Positions 32,334-41,638 of a DNA stretch of 64,000 nucleotides are shown here, one piece after another. Made by a program: the position numbers and the translations under genes. The DNA is from Dyella japonica DSM 16301 (lineage in GTDB: Bacteria > Pseudomonadota > Gammaproteobacteria > Xanthomonadales > Rhodanobacteraceae): contig NZ_JPLA01000003.1 in assembly GCF_001010355.1 (NCBI RefSeq), positions 1-64,000 of the forward strand, given 5' to 3'. Position 1 is the stretch's first letter; every line of letters begins with the position of its first letter. Under the pieces are notes generated by a model. It worked only from the letters and a program-made list of their open reading frames with translations. It was not told the DNA's origin and made no database searches.

Positions 32334-34259
32334 TCAGCCGTTGGGCACCACCGGCAAACTGATCGAGCTGGCCGTGCCCGGCGTATGCCACACGCGCTGC
32401 GTGGCTTTGCGGTAATCGGCCGGCTTCGCATCGAAAATATTCGGCACGAAGGTCTGCGGATTGCGGTCGTACAACGGGAACAGGCTCGACTGCACCTGCA
32501 CCATGATGCGGTGGCCGGGCTGGAACACGTGGTTGGTGGTGGGCAGGCCGAACGCGTACAGCAGCGGCTGGTCGGGCGTGAGCGCCTGCGGATGTTCGAA
32601 GCTGGTGCGGTAGCGGCCGCGGAAGATATCCAGCGACACAGCCAGTTCATAGCCGCCCATGTCCGGGTTGGAAGGCACGGTATCCGGGTACACGTCGATC
32701 AGCTTCACCACCCAGTCGCTGTCGGTGCCGCTGGTGGAGGCATACAGGTTCACCTGCGGCGCGCCGCCGATATGCAGCGGCGCGGTCAGCGGTTCGCTCA
32801 CGTAGGTCAGCACGTCCGGACGTCCATCCACGAAACGCTGGTCGCTGACCAGCCAGCGCGTCCAGGCGTCGTGATCGGCGAAATGCACCGGACGCGGCTG
32901 GTAAGGCACGGGCTTGGCCGGGTCGGAGGTGTATTCGTCGTACTTCGCCGCATCGGCCGCGGGCGCATTGAACGATAGCGAGCCGTTGCTGCCCAGATAC
33001 AGCGACTTGGGTTTGTTGCTGCAACCCTTGTCGCAGCTGAGCGGCCACGACTTGTAGCGGTCCCAATGGTTTTCGCCGGTGTTGTAGATCAGCACCGGCG
33101 GCGTGTTCGCCTTCGGGGCTCCGCTCACCAGGTATTGATCGAAGAACGGCTTGAGCACATCGCGGCGGAACTGCAGGGCGGTGTCGCCATCCCATTGCAG
33201 CGGACCGAGCGAGCGGCCGTCGTAGTTCACCTGGCTATGCCGCCACGGACCCATTACCAGGAAGTTCTTGTCGTTGCCCTTGTCCTTGCCTTCGGTGGCG
33301 GCGTAGCTGTGGATCGCACCCCACATGTCTTCCTGGTCCCACAGACCCTGCAGCCACATGGTGGGCACGGCGAGCGGCTGCTCGGCCATGATCTTGTCCA
33401 GCGCCTGACCCTGCCAGAAGGCGTCGTACGCCGGGTGTTCGTCGAGCTTGCGCCAGAACGGCAGCTGCTCCAGGCCATTGGCCCGCGCGTAATCGCCGGC
33501 GGAACCCGCGTTGAGGAAATTGCTGTAGTCGTCGTAGCCCACGCGTGGCACGCCGCCTTTCTTGCCGTCCTTCTTGCCGGTCTGGCCGTAGATGTAGTCG
33601 AAGTTGGTCTGGCGGTACGCGCCGTAGTGGAACCAGTCGTCGCCCATCCAGCCATCGACCATGGGGCTTTCCGGCGCGGCCACCTTGAGCGCCGGATGCG
33701 GATGGATCAGCGCCATCACCACGGTGAAGCCTTCATAGGAGGAGCCGAGCATGCCGACGCGGCCGTTCGACTCGGGCAGGTTCTTCACCAGCCAGTCGAT
33801 GGTGTCGTAGGCGTCGGTGGAATGATCCACGTCGCTGGAGTTGAGCGGGCCACGCAGCGGGCGCGTCATCACGTAGTCGCCTTCGGAGCCGTACTTGCCG
33901 CGCACGTCCTGGAATACGCGGATATAGCCACCGTGCACGAACACTTCGTCACCCTGCGGCAGCGTGGCGTCCATATGCGGGGAAGTGAAACGCTCGGCGC
34001 GACCACTCGCGTCGTACGGGGTGCGCGTGAGGAGAATCGGTGCATTGTGCGCGCCCTTGGGCACCACGATCACCGTGTGCAGCTTCACGCCGTCGCGCAT
34101 CGGGATCATCACGTCGCGCTTCACGTAGTCGTAGCCGGCGGTGTCGGCGATGAAGGCCTTGGACGTGATATCCGGCGTGAGCGGCGTCGTTTGCGCGTGG
34201 ACCAACGTGGCGCCGGCAGCGGCGAGAGCGACGGCGAGCATGGTACGGCGGATATGCAT
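32334..34259 (-). CDS. Alpha-amino acid ester hydrolase (CocE/NonD family)
   Basis: This 641-residue exported hydrolase has a signal peptide ending near LVHA-QT. The N-terminal alpha/beta hydrolase domain carries GSSYEG (nucleophile Ser near 172), the Asp of GLWDQEDMW and the His of GPWRHSQV. A cap domain and the C-terminal jelly-roll X-Pro-peptidase domain follow. PESPMVDGWMGDDWFHYGA is very close, as I recall, to the Xanthomonas alpha-amino acid ester hydrolase, including its acidic residues that bind the substrate amino group. Such enzymes cleave alpha-amino esters and beta-lactam side chains. GGAGGATTC precedes the ATG at 34259. It is divergent from an AraC-type regulator. Confidence 0.9.
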   Translation of the reverse strand: MHIRRTMLAVALAAAGATLVHAQTTPLTPDITSKAFIADTAGYDYVKRDVMIPMRDGVKLHTVIVVPKGAHNAPILLTRTPYDASGRAERFTSPHMDATLPQGDEVFVHGGYIRVFQDVRGKYGSEGDYVMTRPLRGPLNSSDVDHSTDAYDTIDWLVKNLPESNGRVGMLGSSYEGFTVVMALIHPHPALKVAAPESPMVDGWMGDDWFHYGAYRQTNFDYIYGQTGKKDGKKGGVPRVGYDDYSNFLNAGSAGDYARANGLEQLPFWRKLDEHPAYDAFWQGQALDKIMAEQPLAVPTMWLQGLWDQEDMWGAIHSYAATEGKDKGNDKNFLVMGPWRHSQVNYDGRSLGPLQWDGDTALQFRRDVLKPFFDQYLVSGAPKANTPPVLIYNTGENHWDRYKSWPLSCDKGCSNKPKSLYLGSNGSLSFNAPAADAAKYDEYTSDPAKPVPYQPRPVHFADHDAWTRWLVSDQRFVDGRPDVLTYVSEPLTAPLHIGGAPQVNLYASTSGTDSDWVVKLIDVYPDTVPSNPDMGGYELAVSLDIFRGRYRTSFEHPQALTPDQPLLYAFGLPTTNHVFQPGHRIMVQVQSSLFPLYDRNPQTFVPNIFDAKPADYRKATQRVWHTPGTASSISLPVVPNG

Positions 34260-34455
34260 GAATCCTCCAGGCGAACAGCTGGCGACAGCTGTTCCGGCAT
34301 AGTGAGTGGATGGGGCCCCAGGGGGACTGTAAGCGAGTAGCACCCAGGCTCCCACCATGACTTCCTGCCTATACGATGCCCAATGGCGCAAGAATGGGAA
34401 CGCTGCCGCCGCAGGCGCCGACCACACTGTGCCCACTCCCAGAGGAAGCCCAGTC

Positions 34456-35340
34456 ATGAAAACCCATACGCGTCAGGACTATCTGCAACGCATCGATCGC
34501 GTGGTCGCCATGCTCCAGTCGGCGGTGGCCCAGGGCGAAGCGCTGCCCGAGCTGGCGCAACTGGCGGCCGCGGCCCATCTTTCGCCGTTCCATTTTCATC
34601 GGATCTACCGTGCGCTCGCCGGCGAGACGATCGGCCAGACCGTGGCGCGCCTGCGCTGGCTGCGCGCCTTGCAGCTCTTGGCCGAGCCCGCCGAGCGCGT
34701 CACCGAGACAGCGCTGGCGGTGGGTTACGAAACACCGCAGGCCTTTGCACGCGCGTTCCGGCAGGCCTTCGATGCCACGCCCAGCGAATTGCGCGGGCAG
34801 CAGGGACGACTGCACGAAGCGATGCAGCGTCTTCGTCGCCCCGCCACGCAGGAAGCGGTCGAGCAGGCCTTCGAGGTCGAAGTCGTCTCGGTCGAGCCTT
34901 TCCGCGTCGTGGCCACGCGATATGAAGGCGCGCATCGCGAACTGGATCAGGCCTATGGACGTCTATTCGCCTGGGCCGCCGAGCGTGCGTTGCTGGAGCG
35001 TCTGACCGGCATCTACGGGATTGCCCACGACGGCGGCCCGGACGCGCGGTTCGACCACGGCAGCTTCGATTGTGCGCTGGCCTTCGAGGGGAACGAGGTG
35101 CTGGGCGACTCGGAAACCCAGCCGCTGCAACTGGGCGGCGGCCTGTGGGCGCGCTGGCGCCACGTGGGCTCCTACGATGCACTGGGCGGGTTGACCGATC
35201 GCCTGATCGGCCACTGGTTGCCCGATAGCGGCTACGTGCTGCGCGATGAAGATCCGTACCGGCATTTTCTCGACGATCCCGAGGAAGTGCCGGAAGCCGC
35301 CTTGCGTGCGGACGTCTATTTGCCGGTCGCGCGCTGCTGA
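34456..35340 (+). CDS. AraC-family regulator with GyrI-like effector domain
   Basis: This 294-residue protein has an N-terminal two-HTH AraC domain (about 10-115): LAQLAAAAHLSPFHFHRIYRALAGETIGQ and ALAVGYETPQAFARAFRQAFDATPSE are classic. A C-terminal GyrI-like small-molecule domain follows (about 130-290). The layout matches Rob/SoxS-related regulators such as Rob, or GyrI-fused members that bind drugs. It is divergent from the ester hydrolase gene about 200 bases away, so it may control that gene (inference). The ATG at 34456 is preferred over 34357, because that gives the normal AraC N-terminus. Confidence 0.9.
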   Translation: MKTHTRQDYLQRIDRVVAMLQSAVAQGEALPELAQLAAAAHLSPFHFHRIYRALAGETIGQTVARLRWLRALQLLAEPAERVTETALAVGYETPQAFARAFRQAFDATPSELRGQQGRLHEAMQRLRRPATQEAVEQAFEVEVVSVEPFRVVATRYEGAHRELDQAYGRLFAWAAERALLERLTGIYGIAHDGGPDARFDHGSFDCALAFEGNEVLGDSETQPLQLGGGLWARWRHVGSYDALGGLTDRLIGHWLPDSGYVLRDEDPYRHFLDDPEEVPEAALRADVYLPVARC

Positions 35341-35353
35341 GCCGGCGCGTGGA

Positions 35354-35788
35354 TCATCCGGCAGCCTCGGCCCACGGGTCGTAGCTGCCGAACCACCACA
35401 GGTGGCCTTCCAGGTCGCGGCAGCCGTAACCGGCGCCACCGTATTCCTTCTCGGCGTACTCGTCGACGATGATGGCGCCGGCGGCTTTGGCCTGTTCGTA
35501 GTGCGCCTTGCAGTCCTTGACGATCACGCACGGGCATTGCGTCTCGCGCCCGTCGACCTGGTCGGGCTGCACCATGCGGCGGCCAAACTCGTTGTCGTTG
35601 ACCGAGCCAAGCATCAGCATGCCGTTGCCATAGGTCAGCTGCGCATGGGCCACGCCGCCCTGGTCATCCTCGTAGACGGCCTGCTGGTGGAAACCGAACG
35701 CCTTGCACAACCAATCGATGGCGGCGTGTGCATCGCGATAGCGCAAGCAGGGAATGATGGTGCTGCCGGCGGCGTGCGGGGTGCTCAT
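35354..35788 (-). CDS. VOC-family (glyoxalase/bleomycin resistance-like) protein
   Basis: This 144-residue protein has two betaalphabetabetabeta modules. It starts with IIPCLRYRDAHAAIDWLCKAFGF, and the last module ends EKEYGGAGYGCRDLEGHLWWFGSYDPW, both typical of the PhnB/YdfO-type VOC proteins. His in QGGVAHAQL and Glu in DLEGHLWWFG are candidate metal ligands. Substrate is unknown. The start at 35788 removes an upstream extension that does not fit the family. It is convergent with the AraC-GyrI gene, 13 bases apart. Confidence 0.85.
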   Translation of the reverse strand: MSTPHAAGSTIIPCLRYRDAHAAIDWLCKAFGFHQQAVYEDDQGGVAHAQLTYGNGMLMLGSVNDNEFGRRMVQPDQVDGRETQCPCVIVKDCKAHYEQAKAAGAIIVDEYAEKEYGGAGYGCRDLEGHLWWFGSYDPWAEAAG

Positions 35789-35864
35789 GGGCGTGCTCCG
35801 TGACAGGGATGGGCCGAGCGTACCCCGTCGGGCGGCCATGTCTTGTCGATTTTCCGAGTGACGC

Positions 35865-37601
35865 TCAGGCGCTGCGGTCGTTCTCCACCGCACGGGGCCA
35901 GCTGCGGCGCACGCCTTCCAGTTTCTCGTCCAGGCGGGCGCGGTTGCGGCCGGCCAGCTTGGCGCGGTACATGGCCAGATCCGAGCGCTCCACCAGGGTG
36001 TCGACCGTGTCCTCGTGCGTGCGCATGGCGATGCCGATACTCACGCTGAGCACCAGGCCAGTCTGGTTCACCGGAATCTCCAGGCGATAGACGCGACGGC
36101 ACAGGCGTGTGGCCACCTGCATGGCCTGGTTCTGTTCCACACCGAACAGCATGGCGACGAATTCTTCGCCGCCATAGCGCCCCAACAGGTCGTGCGGGCG
36201 CAATTCGCTGCGCAAGGCGTCGGCCACGGCGACCAGGGCGCGGTCGCCGGCTGCATGGCCCTGGCGATCGTTGAGCATCTTGAAGTGATCCAGGTCGAGG
36301 AAGAGCAGGGCGATCGGTTGCGCGCCGCAATTGCCCAATACTTTTTGCATGCTCTCCGTCCACGCGCGGCGGTTGAGCACATTGGTGAGCGCGTCGTTAT
36401 CGGCCAGCTCCTGCACCATATGGCGGTCGCGCCGCATCATCAGGGCGCGATCGGCGAGGCCCAAGGACAGCACGATGGCTTCGAAGGCACCGGCGGCAAG
36501 GCAGGCATCGCCCAGCCAGGGGATATCCGACAGCACGCCCGTCATCTGCGAGCTGTACAGCGCGGTAAGCGCGAGCAGCGGCGTCCAGCCGACCAGGAAG
36601 AACCAGGCCGGGCGCGAGCCCTGTATGGCGGCCACCACGGTGGCGCTGAGCAGCAACAGCGTGCCGATCACCAGCAAGGGCGTTACCAGCACCTGGGCGG
36701 TTTGCTGCAGCACCGCGACCTGGCTGTTGTCCAGCAGCACCACCAGCGGCATGCCTACGGCCAGCGCCACGGTCGGCGTTTGCAGGATCGCCGCATAGCG
36801 CGGCAACTCGCAGAAGCGCGAGACGAACATGGCCGCAAAGGCGAGCGACAAGGCCATCGCCGACGAAGCGATCATCGGCGCCGCGCCGGCCAGCCAGGTC
36901 AGCTCCAGCGGATGGAACAGGTAACCCGTCTGCATGCCCTGGATCAACGCATAGCAGAGCACGTAGCCGGCATACCAGGCGAACGTGCTGTCGCGAAGCA
37001 TTAGTGCGAGGCAAAGCGCCATCAGCGACATGGCCACCATCACGGCGAAACAGGCGCTGGCAAAGGCCAGCCATTGCGCATCGGTCTGCAGGTATTCGTT
37101 CCACGGCTGTAGATGAAAACTGGCCACGGCATGGTTGACCGTGCCCGGTTCGATTTTCAGCAGGATGGGCGCCGAGGCCGGCATGTCCGCGGTGATGCGG
37201 TAGGCCAGGCGGCCGTTGCCGTGCGCGCTGGCAAGAAAATCGTCGAGGGACATCGTCAAGGTGCTGCCGTCGGTATTGAACAGCGTCACCGGCGCCATCG
37301 GCGGCGGGTACACGGACAGCACCCGTTCCTCGCTGACCAACGGTGGCTGCGGCTGCAGCACCACCCAGGTGCCCAGCCCGCGACGGGAGAAGCGTTGCAG
37401 CAGGTTAGGATCGAAGCTGGCGAACTCGCCCCGATGGTAGGCGTCCAGCACCGACTGCGGCGTGTCGCCGGGCATGACTTCCCGCGCGGCGCCCGTCAGG
37501 GCGGTCGCGGCATGCACCGAGCAGGCGAACAACAGCAGGGCGAGGATGCCCAGCATCCGCCCGTAGCGACGCGTCGCGATGGTCGCGAGTGGCCCAACCA
37601 T
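35865..37601 (-). CDS. Membrane diguanylate cyclase with 7TM-DISM sensor
   Basis: This 578-residue protein has an N-terminal signal/TM, a periplasmic DISM-like domain (about 35-175), seven hydrophobic helices (about 180-390) and a cytoplasmic GGDEF domain (about 410-560). The active-site loop is RYGGEEF near residue 476, so the cyclase should work. RPHD five residues upstream is the RxxD inhibitory site for c-di-GMP feedback. The full seven-TM-DISM-GGDEF layout suggests that an extracellular ligand controls c-di-GMP synthesis. It is an isolated gene with a 330-base divergent region before it. Confidence 0.93.
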   Translation of the reverse strand: MVGPLATIATRRYGRMLGILALLLFACSVHAATALTGAAREVMPGDTPQSVLDAYHRGEFASFDPNLLQRFSRRGLGTWVVLQPQPPLVSEERVLSVYPPPMAPVTLFNTDGSTLTMSLDDFLASAHGNGRLAYRITADMPASAPILLKIEPGTVNHAVASFHLQPWNEYLQTDAQWLAFASACFAVMVAMSLMALCLALMLRDSTFAWYAGYVLCYALIQGMQTGYLFHPLELTWLAGAAPMIASSAMALSLAFAAMFVSRFCELPRYAAILQTPTVALAVGMPLVVLLDNSQVAVLQQTAQVLVTPLLVIGTLLLLSATVVAAIQGSRPAWFFLVGWTPLLALTALYSSQMTGVLSDIPWLGDACLAAGAFEAIVLSLGLADRALMMRRDRHMVQELADNDALTNVLNRRAWTESMQKVLGNCGAQPIALLFLDLDHFKMLNDRQGHAAGDRALVAVADALRSELRPHDLLGRYGGEEFVAMLFGVEQNQAMQVATRLCRRVYRLEIPVNQTGLVLSVSIGIAMRTHEDTVDTLVERSDLAMYRAKLAGRNRARLDEKLEGVRRSWPRAVENDRSA

Positions 37602-37931
37602 GTACCGGTCCCCCTTCTTCGCGCACTCCGTGGTTGGGAGTGGCGCGCAGCTTTACGGCCGATCCGGTCAATCCTGTGGGCGGAAACCCGCGTTACCGGT
37701 GGCGCGGGCAGGGCATCGTCCATGCGATTTGCGGAGGCCGCCATGGCTGGCGGTGCCTCGTTGGACCCCGTCGCGCCGAAGCCGATAGGGCAGTATGGAA
37801 GGCTATAAGTCCATCATGCCACAAGGCCACAGCGACCGTGTGACAAGGTTTATCACGAGGGTTTCACCGGCTGCGATGCCATGCTCTATGTCTTTCGGCG
37901 ACTTCCATTTCCATTCTCTGGGAGCTAGGGC
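37602..37931. other. Divergent intergenic region
   Basis: This 330-base gap lies between the divergent diguanylate cyclase and FMN reductase genes. It must contain both promoters. I see no coding frame with support. The sequence near 37830-37860 (TGTGACAAGGTTTATCAC) is locally AT-richer and partly symmetrical and could be a binding site, but I cannot assign one. Confidence 0.5.
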
Positions 37932-38489
37932 ATGAGCAACGACAAGATTCGCGTGGCGGTTCTGGTGGGCAGCCTGCGCAAGGATTCCTTCAACCTGAAG
38001 CTGGCGCGCGCCGTGGAGCAGCTCGCTCCGCCGGAGCTGAGCTTCGAGCACATCCGCATCGACAACCTGCCGCTGTACAACCAGGACTTCGATGACGATT
38101 ACCCCGCTGAAGGCAAGCGTCTCAAGCAGGAGATCGGCGCCGCCGACGCGCTGCTGTTCGTGACCGCGGAATACAACCGCTCGATTCCCGGCGTGCTCAA
38201 GAACGCCATCGACATCGCGTCGCGCCCGTGGGGGACCAATTCATTCGCGGGCAAGCCGGCGGCGGTGATCGGCGTCTCGGTGGGCGCCCAGGGCGGTGCG
38301 ATGGCGCAACAGCATCTGCGCAACGTGCTGGCCTATCTCGACGTGCCCACGCTGGCCCAGCCCGAGGTGTTCATCCATGCCAAGGACGGCTTGTTCGCCG
38401 AAGACGGTTCGATCGCCAACGAGGGCACGCGGAAATTCCTGCAGGGTTTCGTCGATCGCTATGTCGCCTGGATAAAGCGTCACCGCTAG
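37932..38489 (+). CDS. NADPH-dependent FMN reductase / quinone reductase
   Basis: This 185-residue flavodoxin-fold enzyme is of the ChrR/YieF/AzoR-like group. VLVGSLRKDSFNLKLA binds the FMN phosphate, and VTAEYNRSIPGVLKNAIDIASRP is the conserved family segment that contacts FMN and the substrate. These enzymes reduce quinones, azo dyes or chromate with NAD(P)H. The gene stands alone. TTCTCTGGGAGCT gives a GGGAG ribosome site 8 bases before the ATG. Confidence 0.92.
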   Translation: MSNDKIRVAVLVGSLRKDSFNLKLARAVEQLAPPELSFEHIRIDNLPLYNQDFDDDYPAEGKRLKQEIGAADALLFVTAEYNRSIPGVLKNAIDIASRPWGTNSFAGKPAAVIGVSVGAQGGAMAQQHLRNVLAYLDVPTLAQPEVFIHAKDGLFAEDGSIANEGTRKFLQGFVDRYVAWIKRHR

Positions 38490-38519
38490 GTCCTGTCCGA
38501 TTCCTGAGGGCCAAACGAA

Positions 38520-38553
38520 CTGCGCCGCCCCTGCCAGAACAAGGGCGGCGCAG
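38520..38553. terminator. GC-rich hairpin between convergent genes
   Basis: CTGCGCCGCCC (38520-38530) pairs perfectly with GGGCGGCGCAG (38543-38553). It lies 30 bases after the FMN reductase stop and faces a convergent small gene. There is no T-run, so this is a terminator-like or mRNA-stabilising stem. Confidence 0.55.
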
Positions 38554-38635
38554 CCGGCGCAGGCGCACCTCGAGAGGTGGCCGGTAGCAGGGGATCGACC
38601 GATACCGACCGCGAGGGACCTTATGCTCGTCGGGA

Positions 38636-38959
38636 TCAGTGCGTCCCGGTGGTTCCGCTGGTGCCGCCGCCGCCGCTGCCGCTGGCCGGGTCATGATGGC
38701 CATCGCCGCCGCCGTTCAAGGCGCCAGCAATCACTGCCGCACCAATCACGCCTGCGCCGACATACAGCGGCGTGAGATTGCCCGTGGCTGCCTCCGAGGC
38801 AGTCGCCGCGCCGGCGCAATGGGCGCCGCTCTCATCGGTCAGGCAGGGAACCCGGGCGGTTGTATTCCCATTCCGATCCTGGCCGCCCTGAGGCTGACTC
38901 TGGGCGTAGGCGTGTGCGACCAAGGTGGTCAAGACAATGGCGACGATGAATTTGCGCAT
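38636..38959 (-). CDS. Small exported glycine-rich protein of unknown function
   Basis: I do not recognise this 107-residue protein. It has a good signal peptide (cleavage near AHAYA-QS), a polar segment with two Cys in VPCLTDESGAHCAG (a possible disulphide), one hydrophobic stretch (about 60-77, LYVGAGVIGAAVIAGAL), and a Gly/Ser/His tail with GGGDGHHDP. The layout, with a short glycine-zipper-like helix and a Gly-rich tail, is common in small envelope proteins. It sits between the FMN reductase and ppk genes. The shorter start at 38959 is chosen because it gives a proper signal peptide. Confidence 0.65.
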   Translation of the reverse strand: MRKFIVAIVLTTLVAHAYAQSQPQGGQDRNGNTTARVPCLTDESGAHCAGAATASEAATGNLTPLYVGAGVIGAAVIAGALNGGGDGHHDPASGSGGGGTSGTTGTH

Positions 38960-39145
38960 GGAGGGCTCCGGTGGCCGGCCGGAATGGCCGATGGATATCG
39001 GAACCACCATACGAATCCGCGGCCTGCCGCGAAGTAAGCGAAGACTTGTCAGTGATGACAGTGAACTACTTCGATTGCTGCGCGGCTTAAGTCGCCACCT
39101 TGGCGGTTAGGCCTACACGACGTTGCGGAGCAGCATCCCCGCAAC

Positions 39146-41326
39146 TCACATATCCGCACTGGCCCCCGAGCCGCAGATCTTCTCCAGCAACTGCGTCTGC
39201 ACGTTTCGCGGCGTCTGGCTCGCACCCGGGCGGCTGCGCGAATAGCGCCCGTCCGGATGCAGCACCCAGGTGCTGGAATTGTCGGAGAGGTAGAGCTCCA
39301 ACTCCTTCTTCAGGCGACTCTGCAGTTTCTTGCCTTCGACCGGGAAGCCGGTTTCCACACGGCGATCCAGGTTGCGTTCCATCAGATCGGCGCTGGCCAG
39401 ATAGAACTTCTCATCGCCGCCATTGAGGAACCAGTACACGCGGCTGTGCTCCAGGAAACGCCCCACGATGGAACGTACGCGGATATTGTGCGAGATGCCC
39501 GGCACACCCGGACGCAGGCAGCACATGCCGCGCACGATCAGGTCGATCCTCACGCCGGCGATGCTGGCCTTGTAGAGCGCCCGGATCATCTTGGCATCGG
39601 TGACTGCGTTGACCTTGATGATGATCTGCGCCGGCTTGCCCGCCGCCGCATGCGCGGTTTCGCGCGCGATCAATTCCAGCAGCGTCTTCTTCAGCGTGAA
39701 CGGCGCATGCAGCAGCTTCTTCATCTGCAGCAGCTTGCCCATGCCGGTGAGCTGGCTGAACAGCTTGTGCACGTCCTCGCACAGCGCCTGGTCGGAGGTG
39801 AGCAGGCTGTAGTCGGTGTAAAGGCGTGCGTTGCCGGTGTGATAGTTGCCGGTGCCCAGATGGGCGTAACGCACCAGTTCCTCACCTTCGCGACGCTGGA
39901 TCAGCATCAGCTTGGCATGCGTCTTCACGCCGACCACGCCGTAGATGACCATGGCGCCGGCCTGTTGCAGACGCGACGCCAGCGTGAGATTGGACTCCTC
40001 ATCGAAGCGCGCACGCAGCTCGATCACCACGGTGACTTCCTTGCCCGAACGCGCCGCATCCACCAGCGCGTCGACAATCTCGGAGTTCGCACCGCTGCGG
40101 TACAGCGTCTGCTTGATCGCCAGCACGCTCGGGTCTTTCGCCGCCTGATGCAGCAGATCCACCACCGGCGCAAACGACTCGTAGGGATGCAACAGCAACA
40201 CATCCTGCCGACCCACGACCTGGAACAGGTCCTCGGCCTTCTTCAATGCCTTGGGGATGGACGGGGTGAACGTGGGGTATTGCAGTTCCGGCCGCAGCGT
40301 CTTGGTGATGAGGCCGAACAGGCGGGCCAGGTTTACCGGGCCATTGACCTCGTACATCTCGGCGGCAGTCAGGCCGAATTGACGCAGCAGATAATCCGTC
40401 AGTTCGCTCGGGCAGTTGTCCGCCACTTCCAGCCGCACGGCATCGCCAAAGCGGCGCGAATACAGTTCGCCGCGCAATGCGCGGGCGAGGTCTTCGACGT
40501 CTTCGGGGTCGATGGTGAGGTCGGCATTGCGAGTCAGGCGAAACTGGTAGCAACCGCGCACGGACATGCCGGGGAACAGTTCCTCGGTGTGCGCATGAAT
40601 GATCGACGACAACAGCACGAAGTTCTCACCACCTTCGCTGACGTCGTCGGGCAGCCTGATCAGGCGCGGCAATACACGCGGTGCCGGCACGATGGCCAGG
40701 CCCGAATCGCGGCCGAACGCATCGGTCCCTTCCAGCTGCACGATGAAGTTGAGGCTCTTGTTCACCAACAGCGGGAACGGATGCGTGGGATCGAGTCCGA
40801 TCGGCGTCACCAACGGCGCGACTTCGTGGCGGAAGTAACGGCGCACCCACATCTTCTGCTTGTGCGACCACTCGTTGCGGCGAACGATGCGAATGCCGTT
40901 GCGCGCCAGCTCCGGCAGGATGTTGTCGTTGAGGATCGCGTATTGCCGCTCGATCTGCTTATGCGTGATCTCGCTGATCTCGGCCAGCGCCTTGCGCGGC
41001 GCCACGCCGTCGGAGCCGACGATTTCGTGGTCGAAGGCGATCTGGCTCTTCAAGCCCGCCACGCGGATCTCGAAAAACTCATCCATGTTGCTGGAGAAGA
41101 TCAGCAGGAACTTCAGTCGCTCCAGGATGGGCTTGCTTTCATCCAGCGCCTGCTCGAGCACGCGGATGTTGAACTGCAGTTGCGACAGTTCGCGATTGAT
41201 ATACAGGGCGGGATCATTCAAATCCGGCGCAGCGCTGGCGGCGGGCGCCTGGACGGGGGCGGCAGGCACCTGTTCGGTGATGGCGGCGTCGCGCTCTGCA
41301 CTGGTTCGGACGACATCGGTACTCAT
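39146..41326 (-). CDS. ppk1: Polyphosphate kinase 1
   Basis: This 726-residue cytosolic enzyme makes polyphosphate reversibly from ATP. The phospholipase-D-like core carries [13 protein letters not shown] with the autophosphorylated His, then [39 protein letters not shown] holds the second conserved His. The N-terminal domain ([34 protein letters not shown]) is standard PPK1. The first 40 residues are a Pro/Ala-rich extension. ATG at 41326 is chosen; the longer frame to 41413 has no family support. Pho-box-like sequences lie about 110-160 bases upstream. The ppx gene often next to ppk is not seen. Confidence 0.95.
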   Translation of the reverse strand: MSTDVVRTSAERDAAITEQVPAAPVQAPAASAAPDLNDPALYINRELSQLQFNIRVLEQALDESKPILERLKFLLIFSSNMDEFFEIRVAGLKSQIAFDHEIVGSDGVAPRKALAEISEITHKQIERQYAILNDNILPELARNGIRIVRRNEWSHKQKMWVRRYFRHEVAPLVTPIGLDPTHPFPLLVNKSLNFIVQLEGTDAFGRDSGLAIVPAPRVLPRLIRLPDDVSEGGENFVLLSSIIHAHTEELFPGMSVRGCYQFRLTRNADLTIDPEDVEDLARALRGELYSRRFGDAVRLEVADNCPSELTDYLLRQFGLTAAEMYEVNGPVNLARLFGLITKTLRPELQYPTFTPSIPKALKKAEDLFQVVGRQDVLLLHPYESFAPVVDLLHQAAKDPSVLAIKQTLYRSGANSEIVDALVDAARSGKEVTVVIELRARFDEESNLTLASRLQQAGAMVIYGVVGVKTHAKLMLIQRREGEELVRYAHLGTGNYHTGNARLYTDYSLLTSDQALCEDVHKLFSQLTGMGKLLQMKKLLHAPFTLKKTLLELIARETAHAAAGKPAQIIIKVNAVTDAKMIRALYKASIAGVRIDLIVRGMCCLRPGVPGISHNIRVRSIVGRFLEHSRVYWFLNGGDEKFYLASADLMERNLDRRVETGFPVEGKKLQSRLKKELELYLSDNSSTWVLHPDGRYSRSRPGASQTPRNVQTQLLEKICGSGASADM

Positions 41327-41434
41327 CGGTTCACCGTTCGATGGGCGGGCGCGAGCGGGCTGCGCAATCCGCGAATGGAAAGCATGGTAAGCCGCCAATT
41401 GCGACCGGGCCATGGCAGGAAAGCGCGGAATGCG

Positions 41435-41484
41435 CTGTCATATGACCGACATATTGCCCATCGCATCTGACGAACCTGTGACAG
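41435..41484. promoter_or_regulatory. Possible Pho boxes upstream of ppk1
   Basis: CTGTCATATGACCGACAT at 41435-41452 matches the PhoB box CTGTCATAAAACTGTCAT at 14 of 18 positions, but reads away from ppk1. A weaker site at 41467-41484 reads toward ppk1: on the minus strand it is CTGTCACAGGTTCGTCAG, with two TGTCA/GTCA half-sites at the right 11-base period. ppk is a known Pho-regulon member in several bacteria. This is a visual match only. Confidence 0.35.
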
Positions 41485-41532
41485 TGCATAGTCGGATGTT
41501 ATGGAGCCGTGATGCCCACGACCCTCTGCTCT

Positions 41533-41618
41533 TGTGGGAGCGCACCCTGTGCGCGACGGGCGTGCCTCTCCGTAGCAACGTCGCCGCACGCCCGTCGCGC
41601 ACAGGGTGCGCTCCCGCA
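41533..41618. repeat. REP-type inverted repeat, CCTGTGCG variant
   Basis: Arms at 41533-41557 and 41594-41618 are complementary with one mismatch near the end. The element lies between the ppk1 upstream region and the 3' end of an AraC gene. Confidence 0.9.
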
Positions 41619-41638
41619 GTGATGGTCAGCGTGCCGGT

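Noticed and set aside
39257-41470. 737-codon plus-strand frame opposite ppk1
   Set aside because: Antisense shadow of a well-supported polyphosphate kinase gene.
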